DNA of 64,000 nt from Utricularia gibba. Taxonomy: Eukaryota > Streptophyta > Magnoliopsida > Lamiales > Lentibulariaceae. Made by a program: the position numbers and the translations under genes. Positions 35,706-45,413 of this stretch are shown piece by piece; position 1 is the stretch's first letter; each line of letters opens with the position of its first letter. The DNA lies in assembly GCA_002189035.1 (NCBI GenBank), contig NEEC01000015.1, forward strand, positions 744,001 through 808,000. Direction: 5' to 3'. The notes below the pieces were generated by a model that was not told the DNA's origin, searched no databases, and saw only the letters and a program-made list of their open reading frames with translations.

Positions 35706-35950
35706 TTTGTCTGTCCTCTATGATGTGCTCCATGTCACGGCACCTACAAGACAGTGGCCCACAACATTGTGGGCATCTTTCAAGTTTGTGGCCTTCCGCA
35801 CACTTCCACAAACATACATATTCTTTCTGGAAGTGTCCGGAAGCCCACATTGTGTGTGACGCCACAAACTGGAAAGATACCCACACTGTTGTGGGCTACT
35901 GTACTGCACGTGCCGCCACGTAGAGCACCTCATACAGGACAGGCAGACGG
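35706..35950. repeat. RING-derived inverted repeat (hairpin), arms about 105-120 bp, loop about 19 nt
   Basis: Left arm 35706-35808 and right arm 35828-35950. The right arm has an extra 17 nt (about 35844-35860). The left arm on the minus strand reads LWKCAEGHKLERCPQCCGPL, then SCRCRDMEH, a RING exon 2 lacking its middle Cys pair. The right arm on + reads FWKCPEAHIVCDATNWKD, which keeps the piece the left arm has lost. The size and tiny loop resemble young plant MIRNA precursors. Confidence 0.85.
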
Positions 35951-35959
35951 GTCATTTAG

Positions 35960-37070
35960 AAAAATGGACATCTTTCCCACCTATATTATAACATTTTTGA
36001 AATCTATTTTTATTTTTCAAAATTACTTTTAAAAAGTAGAAATAAAAAGTAAAATTAACTAACTCCTTACTTTTCCAAAAATAATTTTTGTAGTTATAAT
36101 TTTAAAAGTGTTTTTGATAAAATTACTTTTCGAATTAAAAGTTATTCTAGAACAAAAATATTTTTATTTTTGAAAAATATAAATAAATTTTAAAAATTTT
36201 ACAGAACACTGTTTAATTCAAAATTTTTACACATAAGTTTACCACTTTTCTACAGTGACTACTTTTCTAAATCACTCCACGACAGACACGCTGCGGCAAA
36301 ATGCGCCTCGCGACCCTCCTAATAAACAAAAACAAGACTGATAGTTTTATATTTATTATATTAAATTAATATATTTTGCAAGGCACCCCCGGCCCATCGA
36401 CCTAGTGTTTGTTTAAAAGAATATTTTATAAAATAAATTATTTAATTTTTAAATATTGATTTTAATCAACTAATTAATATAAATAAATAAATTAGTATAA
36501 TTCTCATTGTCTATAAAACATGTAATGTGATTAATCAAAAATTAATTAAAATCATCCAAAGACAAAAAGTATAAAAAATATTTATAGATAAATATTTAAT
36601 TTTTTATTTAAAAAATATGAAAACAAGACTGGTCAATTTTCTACATTGCATTTTATGGTCCTAAGCCCAATCAATACTGAGCATATGGGTGTCGGGCCGA
36701 AAAGCCCTATAGATTCTAGAATCGGGCCAGATCAGCCCATAGATTCGACCTAAACTTTCATTTATACTAGCCATCCATCGTATTTGAAATCAGATGTATT
36801 GACCGTTGTACTCTTTATCAAAACCCTAGTGCAATCCTTATCTCAGTTGAAGGATTTTTTTGTCCATCCTCAACAGGTATTTAAACCGACCTAATCAGTA
36901 AAATTAATGTTTATGATTATTTATATACTACCTTTTCTGATATTGTTCCTTTTGTATTATAAAAATATTTTTTTGATATTTTTACAGTCAAATATTCTCT
37001 GGATTTTCAATTGAATGCAAAAGATGATTCATTTACCTAACTTTGAGAATAGTATTTTAGAAAGAAGAAT
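35960..37070. other. Intergenic, AT-rich
   Basis: No gene recognised. 36650-36900 holds GGGCCGAAAAGCCC-type and AAAACCCTAGTGCAATC blocks that recur near other RING loci (for example 24945, 37760 and 43905), part of the duplicated flank. Confidence 0.45.
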
Positions 37071-37076
37071 TCATCT

Positions 37077-37093
37077 ACTTATTTAAGATATTC
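37077..37093 (+). promoter_or_regulatory. TTATTTAAG-type TATA element, copy 5
   Basis: CTACTTATTTAAGATATTC after AGAATTCATC. It lies left of the degenerate palindrome (37330-37560) and of the intact minus-strand RING gene (37895-38278). Confidence 0.4.
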
Positions 37094-37329
37094 GTTTCAT
37101 AATATAATGCATGTCAATCTATCAAATGTCCTTGCGGATCATCCTCTTTCAAGGGTTGGCATCATCTTCTTTCAATTAGCTGAATTTCTGGTGGAGATTA
37201 ACGGTTATTATGCAAGAATGTGCCATTATTGTGCATTTTATTATGATAATTTCTTGATTCAACTAAATGACTCTAATAACATGATAAAATGCAAACAGTA
37301 ATTAATCTAATAAATAGGTTATTCAAATC

Positions 37330-37560
37330 GGGCGGGCCCGGGAGAAGGGGCATGGAGCGGGGTTTTTTTTAAAAAAAATATCCACTATGTTTTGATTATA
37401 TTAGAAATTTAACTATTCTACGTGTATTTTTTTGTGCTTAATGTATGAAAGAAATGAACAGTGAGTATTTTTTAAAAACACCCATGGAGCGGGTCATCCC
37501 AGTCAACCCCTTCCCAGGAAGACTTTTCTCATATTCCTCCTCCTCCATCAGATTAATTTT
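37330..37560. repeat. Degenerate small palindrome in RING flank
   Basis: CATGGAGCGGGGTTTTTTTT...ATATCCACT at 37358-37386 is inverted at about 37455-37495 (CAGTGAGTATTTTTTAAAAA...CCATGGAGCGGG). Sequence around 37500-37550 (GGAAGACTTTTCTCATATTC, then CTCCTCCTCC) resembles the end of the hairpin right arm at 35480-35520. A decayed relative of that hairpin. Confidence 0.55.
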
Positions 37561-37894
37561 TGCATAATTAATTACTCAATTAGTATAAAAAATGATCACA
37601 CAAATATTAACCTTACCGCCTAAGTTAAAACATAATTTTCAATTTCTTTTTCTTTCTTCAATTAGTATTTTAAAATTATAAGAATTTCCATAATCCCTCA
37701 CACAATCCAATCAAAAATGATACTTTATACCATCCTATTTGTTGCCCATTCTACCCTCCATGAAAACCCTATTGCATCATATCTGAATGGGTATCATTCT
37801 CATCCGGTTTATACGGATTTATGTTATGATAATTAACTAATTTTATTTACCACTGAAAATTAAATTCTCAGGTATATTATTTTACAAATACGAC

Positions 37895-38278
37895 TTAATC
37901 ATTCTTTTGTTTGTCGGTGTCGGGGACTGGGGGAGGAGCCGGATCTCCATCTCCATCTCCCTCGAGAATAGACCGAAATATCTTTTCCAGGTCTGAACAC
38001 CTGCAACAGATTGGTCCCTTACAGATTGGGCATTCCGCCAATTTGTGGAAGCATGGCTCACACACAATAATCTCTCCTTCTCCGCACTGCATTCAATTTA
38101 TTTTTTTTCTTAAAAATAAATATTGGTAATTAAAACAACAAATAAAATAAAACCAAAAAAAGGTTACCGAGAAGATGGGCCCTCTGATGGGGCCGACACC
38201 GCACGCCGAGCAATTAAAGAGGTGGGCAGGGACATAACATAGCTTCTTTTTCTCCATCTTGTTCATACGAGTTTTCAT
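37895..38278 (-). CDS. SINA-like RING-only minigene, intact frame (100 aa)
   Basis: Two exons, 38168-38278 and 37895-38086, with GT-AG intron, 100 aa. Exon 1 ends GPIRGPIFS; exon 2 starts CGEGEIIVCEPC and continues HKLAECPICKGPICCRCSDL. Spacing matches the RING of plant SINA-like ubiquitin ligases (CPxC...IF.C..GH..C..C...L..CP.C...CR), but there is no second zinc finger or TRAF-like domain; the tail is acidic and Pro-rich (GDGDGDPAPPPVPD). The usual zinc-binding His is Glu here (GEGE), so one zinc site is probably weakened. The family TATA lies at 38291-38302. I cannot say whether it is translated. Confidence 0.7.
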
Positions 38279-38459
38279 TTCACCAACAACTTATTATATA
38301 TCGATGGAGGACCAAAATCTATGTTACGAAAATATGTGATTTACGGACAGGATTACGCTTTAATTAAGAACGCGCTATCATATTATAATAATTCTCGAAA
38401 ATGACATTGCGATATTAACGGTGCGTATTGTAAAGTCAGGGGTCTGATTATGATATACT

Positions 38460-39702
38460 ACATTAATTACAGATGAAGGAATTGATGTGGTTAAATAGAG
38501 AGATATTTTGAATCTTTTACTAAGGACTTTTTCTTAAAAAATAATAACGTACAACTATAAAGATTTGATTTTTGAATTAAATAATATCATATAAAATAAG
38601 TATGAATCATTATGTTGATATCAGACTAAAATCTGGGTGTGTATCAATAGTGGGACAACAGAGAGAATTAAGTCTATGAGTATATTTCAATTATCACACA
38701 TTGATTATAGATCGGTACGTGATTAATGAGTAAAAATTTTACTAATCTTATATGAGACATTTTCTAAAAAAGATAAAAAAAAACGTAAAATCATGAGGGT
38801 TGAATGGTCAATACACATAATATTGTGAAAAGTAATTGTAGTTGGTGACATGCATGGTGCAATATGTATCAATTTTGATTATTGGAGGGCAAAGACCCCC
38901 ACCCCCTATTCCTTACCTCGGGCGAAGGCCCATAAAGAGGAGCCGGTCCAGGAAACGTATGGGCTTGTTCCATGGTGAACCCATTCCCCGGCCCAAAGCT
39001 TGAGATGAGACACCTCTTTGTAGAATAGAATGCATGATAATTTTTTTTATAATTTTTTAGAAATGTATTTAAAATTATAACATGGAAAGAGAATTAATGC
39101 AGCTCATGTCCCGATTATGCAATTTAAACAACAACCATTTTTATGTATTAAAAAATAATCATTATTGATTTTTCAGAATTGTACAAAAGGTAGTCCTAAC
39201 TGCCACGAACAAATCCGTACGGGTAAAAACCTAAAACAGCGGCCTGTCGCCCCCCGGATTCGCATTCTGGGGATGGACGAAGATGCCACCCCACCCACCC
39301 AAGAAACGACACCGTTTCTGGAAGCATCGATGGCGGAGGACGACGACACTGTTGGTTACAGTTCATTTACCCATGATATGATGATTCTTCGGCAAATGGT
39401 TTGGCGTATTTGTGTAATTAAGAAGATGTTGGGAGGGTAATTCCTTGAGGAAGTTCCGAATTCCCCTGCAACTTGCGCACCCCACTTGCTCGAAACCGCC
39501 TGACAATGGAAAAGCGAGGGCGAGAAACGCAGAAAAATCTTCATGATGTTTGCTCTGCAACTATTCGGAGATATTTTCTCTTCTGCCGGTTCGTATACTT
39601 TGTCTGTTCTTCGTGAATCGCTCATAGGATTCATCGACTGTTTTCTTGTAGACGCTTTTCCCCAGGTTCCTCGGCCACAAATAAAGAAGAAGAAGCATAA
39701 GA
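38460..39702. other. Intergenic, upstream of the PYL gene
   Basis: AT-rich to about 39150, then balanced composition. The 39650-39702 part is leader of the PYL gene. A 91-codon ORF at 39165-39440 has no recognisable domain. Confidence 0.5.
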
Positions 39703-40376
39703 ATGCCGTCTTCTCTGCAGATTCAGAGGATTAGCTCCAGGAGCCCTCGCTTCACGGACCGCCTGGATCTCATGTGGGTTTCTCCGATTTCCCCTGAAAT
39801 TCCCCTGCCGGATGATGTTCGCCGCCGTCACACTCACCTGGTACTGTCTGATTTCGTTTTGATTGATTTCCGCCTCATACGGGTAACCCTTTCTTAATCA
39901 TGTGCCGTTTCTAGGTAATGGAAAACCAGTGCTGCTCCGCGGTGGTGCAGGCGATCGATGCCCCTATCGAGATCGTGTGGTCCTTGGTGCGACGATTCGA
40001 CAACCCACAAGCGTACAAGCATTTTCTCAAAAGTTGCCGAGTGGTTCACGGCGGCGGGGAGGTGGGTACTGTAAGGGAGGTGACGGTCGTCTCCGGGTTG
40101 CCGGCGGGGAGGAGCACGGAGAAGCTGGAGATTCTGGATGATGAGAAGCATGTGATGAGTTTCAGAGTCGTCGGCGGCGATCACCGTCTCCGGAACTACC
40201 GGTCCATCACGACACTCCATGCGGCGGGAGCGGCCGCGACGGTGGTGGTGGAGTCGTATGAGGTGGATGTGCCGGAAGGGAATACGGTAGAGGAGACTCG
40301 TGCCTTTGCGGATACGATCGTGAGATGCAATTTGCAGTCGCTTGCTCAGATCTCTAGAAGTTTGCTCACAAATTGA
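39703..40376 (+). CDS. Abscisic acid receptor, PYL4/5/6 type
   Basis: Exons 39703-39840 and 39915-40376 give 199 aa. Members bind ABA in a START-fold pocket and then inhibit clade A PP2C phosphatases, in cytosol and nucleus. The start MPSSLQIQR and the HTH motif before CCSAVVQ are those of the PYL4-6 group. AYKHF carries the ABA-binding Lys (about K81), SGLPA (106-110) is the gate and HRL (136-138) the latch. [22 protein letters not shown] is the C-terminal helix. The 74-bp intron (39841-39914) lies between HTHL and V; without it the frame runs into a stop, and the joined sequence matches the family. This clade is mostly intronless as I recall. Arabidopsis match: PYL6, At2g40330. Confidence 0.93.
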
Positions 40377-41278
40377 ATTTTCAATATATATATATTTTTT
40401 TGCCAGGCTGTTTAATCCTCATTATCGCATTAAATAGCCGCTTAATACTTCAAAAACAAAAAAAACTAAAAGCATTTTCCTTTCTAATTAAAGGCATTAT
40501 GTTAATAAAAAAAATTTTATTATCTAAATTCTTTCTTCAAAATGAGAAGTATTTTTGTTGAGGAGGCAAATGCCCAACAGTCATCATAAAGCCTTCCATC
40601 AAAATGGACCAGGTCGCAAATTAGGGTAAAGCCCAGTTCGAACAAGTACGAATATTTATACGTTTTTTATATTATATATAAAATAACCATTATCAGATCA
40701 AAATGGGCTGGGCCACCGATGAAAAAGAGTGATCAGCGTGGCCCAATACGCAAATTTTCAATTTCTGTTTTTTCGGTAAATTATTATTATAATTTGATAT
40801 CAATTTGGATCGATTCCGGCAACAATACAATGAAAAAAGCATTAGTGCAACTTGTTTTAGTATGATTTTCTTGGTTAAATTCATGAATTTTTTTATAATG
40901 AATTAAAAAAATATAAATCTTATATTTAATTAATTTTTTTATAATGAAATACAATTTGCTTCTCAACAATAAAAATGAAATAATGTTTGAGAAGAAACTT
41001 GTAGTAATGAGTTTCTGGTTTTCTTTAAAAAAAAAACTAAAATATTAATTATAATAATTCAAAAATAAAGAATAAATTGTGGTTTTTATTTATTTTGTAG
41101 GCAACCCTTGTGCTGGGCACAGAAAACACAACCTACCATCAATGTTTTTTAAAGCAACTATGTAAATGGGGCCGTGAGAATCAAAAAATGCACCAAGTAT
41201 TAACTATTGCCAATACCTAGCTGCCACTAACACGTACGTACGGGTAAAACACAGGTTCGGGTCGGGTCGGCCGACATC
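40377..41278. other. Intergenic, AT-rich
   Basis: No recognisable gene. The GTGCTGGGCACAG patch near 41110 and the rest look like decayed non-coding DNA. Confidence 0.45.
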
Positions 41279-41662
41279 TCAGGTTCCGCCGCCGTGCGTT
41301 CTCGCAGGAGTGAGCAACCAGTCATGAGAATAAGCTCTAGAACAAGGCGTCACCTTAAAAAAAAACATCGCTACCATAAATCTCATCAGGCAAAGATATA
41401 TCAGGAGGATATTCTTTCTTCTTGCGTATTGCCATCTCTTTTCCTAGTTCCTCCTCCAATTCGAAATCTCCGGCGACCCCGTTCAACAGCATCTCCAACT
41501 TTCTCCTGCTCAACGATTGAGAAGACCAAGGAGCCATCAAATCTCCAGCTCTTTTCCCCTTCGAATACAAAACATCATCATTACCGACGATGACCATGAA
41601 CCGCCGCCGTCGACGCAGTGAAGGGGGGTGGCGCCGCCGGAGCCGGAAGCTCTGTTGACATC
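41279..41662 (-). pseudogene. Truncated copy of the CCCH/ankyrin zinc-finger gene
   Basis: It aligns, same orientation, with 46362-46822 inside the intact CCCH gene 5 kb away. Shared runs include CCATCTCCAACTTTCTCCTGC-like text, GGAGCCATCAAATCTCCAGC and GAGCCGGAAGCTCT. Translated on the minus strand it keeps [22 protein letters not shown] and KKKEYPPDISLPDEIYG from the ankyrin-to-zinc-finger linker. It has an internal deletion near 41585, deletions at 41305 and 41375, and both ends missing. Nothing functional is encoded. The break ends at GTTGACATCAA, followed directly by AT-rich RING-family flank. Confidence 0.88.
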
Positions 41663-42107
41663 AATAATATATATTAATTATTATTTATTTGTCATGTGTG
41701 GTTACAAATTCTGACTCAAAGTAGGTTGAAAATTCAAATGTGTATTCATGACTACATATTATTATTATTTTTTACTTGTAGTCTATGAATTTGGAGACAG
41801 CAAAGTGGAAGCGATGTAACGTTCATTATAATTGATTCGATATTCGAAAACGTAAAAAAAAATTAATATAATGATATGTATATTATTAGAATTAAATAAA
41901 AAAATTCATATTAGATTCAGGAAAAGAAATATATTATTTAATAGATAATATCACGCTTAGAAGCATTTTAAAGGAGACCAAAAGTGGAGACCATTATGGA
42001 TTAAGAAGATTTGTAACATCATAATTATTTATTGCATGTATTTTCCATGCAAAAGAATCGATTTTATTGAAATTTGGATAATAATATTGTGGTGAGAAGG
42101 ATTCATC

Positions 42108-42125
42108 CCCTTATTTAAGTGACTT
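42108..42125 (+). promoter_or_regulatory. TTATTTAAG-type TATA element, copy 6
   Basis: CCCTTATTTAAGTGACTT after AAGGATTCATC. About 340 bp left of the 381-bp palindrome. A + transcript from here would pass through the antisense arm, spacer and sense arm. Confidence 0.45.
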
Positions 42126-42461
42126 AGCGCAAGGCATTATGGGAATTAAGAATGCACTAGAATACCATCCAGTTTGTGTCTTCTTGGGATTATTCTCAAT
42201 TCTTCTTAACACCATCCTCCTTCCAAAGGCAGGCAAGTAGATGGAGGTTCATGACGGATGATCAATTTTCTAAATGACGCTATATCATTCTCACTCAATT
42301 TTACAAAGTAGTACTATTCATTCATTCATTTTTTCTTTATTGATAAAAATATTAATTTTTTGTTGGTTTGGTGTTATTTGAAAAGCATAGGTTGGGTGTA
42401 GAAGCAATATTTGGTTCTTGTATATATTATCAAGTACACACAAATATTTGTACAATTTTTA

Positions 42462-42813
42462 CTAATCTTGTTTCTCTTTGTGGGCAGCTGGAGGACGAGA
42501 CCGCGACGTCGCCTTGGGTTCGAAGCGCGTCGTTTGGAAAAGCGCTTCGAAATGCCTGCATCTACAGCAGACGTCCTCTCCGCAGAAGGGGCATCTCCCT
42601 AACTTCTGCGAACACGGCCCACACAGAATGTGGCCGTTCATGCACTGCCAAAAAAAAAAAAAAATTAAGAACACATACACTTGATTTAATAGAAACACAG
42701 CAAAACAAACCCAAAAAACTTACGGAAAAGATGGCCCCTCTGATGGGGCCGTCACAGCAGATCGGGCAGTTGTACATCTTCATGTCAGCCTCGATTAATT
42801 TGTATTCAGCCAT
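42462..42813 (-). CDS. SINA-like RING-only minigene (90 aa), left palindrome copy
   Basis: Exons 42724-42813 and 42462-42644; the protein is identical to that of the right copy except for the stop codon (TAG). RING: YNCPICCDGPIRGAIFS | CMNGHILCGPCSQKLGRCPFC, then CRCRHFEALF, all eight zinc ligands present. No family TATA lies upstream: identity with the right copy ends at TTAAATTTCATCA, about where transcription should start. It may therefore be silent as a gene and matter only as antisense sequence. Confidence 0.6.
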
Positions 42814-42950
42814 TTACTCTCTGGTACAGTGTTAAATTTCATCAATTACTTCATTTAATATTATTATACTTTAAATTGTTTCAAGTATGAAGAATTAGGC
42901 TACATGAAAATTAACGTGATTTGGAGGGAATATGTATGTATGTATGTATA

Positions 42951-42986
<36 letters not shown>

Positions 42987-43667
42987 TGTATGTATGTATG
43001 TATGTACATGCACTTCTACACCCATCACATCACCTCATTCATGATCCTCGAATAATCAAATCGCAAATTGCATGTTACATATTTTTCTTGAATTATTATC
43101 AGAATTTTGAAATTTCCAGAAAATTGATTTTGCAAATATTTCTAAGTCATTATCAATTTTTCTAGAATTATTATAATCTCAGGTGAATTTTGTAATATGT
43201 GTAATTAAAGTGCAATGTTGTTAAAAAGCACGACTTTTTCATACTATAGATCTTACTTCTACAACTCTATATAATAAACAAGCTGGTGATGAAATTTAAC
43301 ACTGTACCAGAGAGTAAATGGCTGAATACAAATTAATCGAGGCTGACATGAAGATGTACAACTGCCCGATCTGCTGTGACGGCCCCATCAGAGGGGCCAT
43401 CTTTTCCGTAAGTTTTTTGGGTTTGTTTTGCTGTGTTTCTATTAAATCAAGTGTATGTGTTCTTAATTTTTTTTTTTTTTTGGCAGTGCATGAACGGCCA
43501 CATTCTGTGTGGGCCGTGTTCGCAGAAGTTAGGGAGATGCCCCTTCTGCGGAGAGGACGTCTGCTGTAGATGCAGGCATTTCGAAGCGCTTTTCCAAACG
43601 ACGCGCTTCGAACCCAAGGCGACGTCGCGGTCTCGTCCTCCAGCTGCCCACAAAGAGAAGCAAGATT
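42464..43667. repeat. Near-perfect palindrome, 381-bp arms, 442-bp spacer
   Basis: Left arm 42464-42844 and right arm 43287-43667 are reverse complements without net indels (paired coordinates always sum to 86131). I noticed one mismatch, near the outer end (42471). Each arm is one whole RING minigene from the predicted transcript start to the stop codon, intron included. Outside the arms similarity falls off at once: the right gene keeps the family TATA (CTATATAATA, 43267), the left does not. The spacer holds a (TATG)n microsatellite. Confidence 0.95.
42931..43010 (+). repeat. (TATG)n microsatellite
   Basis: About 80 bp of TATG repeats with a short TATATA interruption, in the spacer between the two palindrome arms. 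Confidence 0.95.
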
Positions 43668-43669
43668 AA
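43318..43669 (+). CDS. SINA-like RING-only minigene (90 aa), right palindrome copy
   Basis: Exons 43318-43407 and 43487-43669 (GT-AG, phase 0), 90 aa, start MAEYKLIEADMKMYNCPICC. It has a complete SINA-type RING at residues 15-62: CPIC, then CMNGH, CGPC, CPFC and CRCR. The second exon ends in a basic tail (ATSRSRPPAAHKEKQD). SINA-like ligases ubiquitinate proteins through a TRAF-like substrate domain, which is absent here, so substrate binding is unknown; a decoy or RNA role is equally possible. Promoter: family block GAATTTTGTAATATG...TATAGATC, TATA at 43267, ATG about 50 bp on. The exon organisation agrees with the intact copy at 37895-38278. Confidence 0.75.
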
Positions 43670-45413
43670 ATATTGTATAATTATACAAAATAATTTATTA
43701 TACTTTATTGTAAAGAAGGTGAATTAGCGATGGTGTTAAGAATTAAGGAGCCCCAGCCCATCACAATTTTCAATTTCTGTTTTATCGGGAAATTAATATT
43801 ATAAATTGATATCAATTAAATCAATCCAACGAAAACCAGAAAGATGAATAACACAATCCACTCAATCCTGGCCCTCCATTACCGCGAGATGTTTCCCTCA
43901 ATGAAAATCCTAGTGCAACTATACCTACTTCATGTGAGTCCAAGGCCTCGACGAGTGTTTTAAAATAATGGGTTTTTTTTTATGAATTCAATTTAACAAT
44001 TTTTATATAAATCGAAAAATTATTTAAAAAAATTAAAAATATTACATTTAATTAATCTTATAATTTGCTTCACCACAATTATTTCGTCTTGTTATGAAAA
44101 TATGAAATATGAATAAAAGGAAATAGTTGGCGAAAAGAAAATTGTTCTAATCAGATTCTGTGAGCAATATTTTAAAAACGTGTTCAATTCATGATTTGAA
44201 TTAGTGATCCCTACGGTTAAATTGGATTCCTTAATTTTTTATTATATACAATAAAAATAATTGTTTAGACAAACCGTTATTTTAAAATATGGACGGCTGT
44301 AGTCGTTAACTTTCTAGTCATAGAATGGTAGTGGATCATTGATACGAACCCAATTTCACGTTCGGCCCGATCCACCTAAAGAAGGCCCACCGTAAAATCC
44401 ATAGAGCCGTTGGATGACGTAATTATGGGATGAGCCCTTCCTTTGCATAAACCCCGTCTGCCACTTGAATACGGATTGATGTACGTGCATAGTCGATACT
44501 TGTGATTAGAACACGCAAAAACAAATTCAAAAATTTTGGTGAACTGAAAATCCCAAGGAAAATTGAGAATACTCAGATATGCCAAATAAATTGATCTAAT
44601 TAAAAATGAATGAACAAATGTAACAAACATCAATATAACAATATTATTCATTTTAGATATTTAATTTTCATTGTTTTATATTTGGTATTTTCAATTTTCA
44701 TCCTCAAATTACTCTAGATTAAATATATTTAATTTTGAAATTCCTATCAATAACTTTTCACCATACTCAGAAAATAGATCTCTGCATAGTCATTTTATTC
44801 AATTTTATCATTTCTCATACATGAATTCACTTAGACCATCCTTTCTCGTGCAGGGCATCGGATTCGAAGCATGAATGATTGAGGCCTAGTTCGATATTTC
44901 TATAAATAAGTTTAAACAATGTAGAACCAAAATTAGTTTTTTTATTAAATAATAAATCTCACATTCTAATAAATCATGGAGAGGAGGAAGCTTCCAACTG
45001 CCAATTCATGGGATAACCCTAATAATGTACACGTGTTTAGTATTAGGATGGCAGGCTGGACCCCACCTAAGTAAACATGTCGACACATTAGATGACATTA
45101 AAATCTAATTAAAAAGTGAGAATTAATTAGTATTTAAGTGTAATTATTATAGATGAGAAGATAATAGTGAGAAAATAAGGAATATGAATAAATGGAATAA
45201 TTTTTTAAAAGAAGATTTTAGTAATCGAATTTATATCGTGGCTGCTTTCTAAAAACAATAATTCAATGAGAAAAAATAAATCAGCTTGGAGGTGGCGCGG
45301 CCGGTTAGTTCCCGGGATGACGGCGGAGGCCATGATGATCTGCTTACGCGGCTGCTTCCGCCGCTCTATTTACATTTCTCGACGTGCCACCATGTTATCA
45401 AGGGGGGTCTCCT
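43670..45413. other. Intergenic, AT-rich
   Basis: 43740-43930 again carries flank text seen at other RING loci (CAATTTCTGTTTTATCGG, as at 40755; AAAATCCTAGTGCAA). 45260-45413 is GC-richer and includes the 3' end of the CCCH gene. No gene recognised. Confidence 0.45.

Noticed and set aside
39165-39440. 91-codon ORF upstream of PYL
   Set aside because: No domain, low-complexity composition, and no splice or promoter support.
42931-43010. Regular TATG repeats considered as a spacer-repeat array
   Set aside because: Simple microsatellite; no unique spacers, and CRISPR arrays do not occur in plant nuclear DNA.
42464-43667. Palindrome considered as a long-read adapter/chimera artefact
   Set aside because: Such artefacts mirror outward without limit; here both sides diverge sharply at gene boundaries, the spacer is unique, and the family shows the same design elsewhere. 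Still worth a read-level check.
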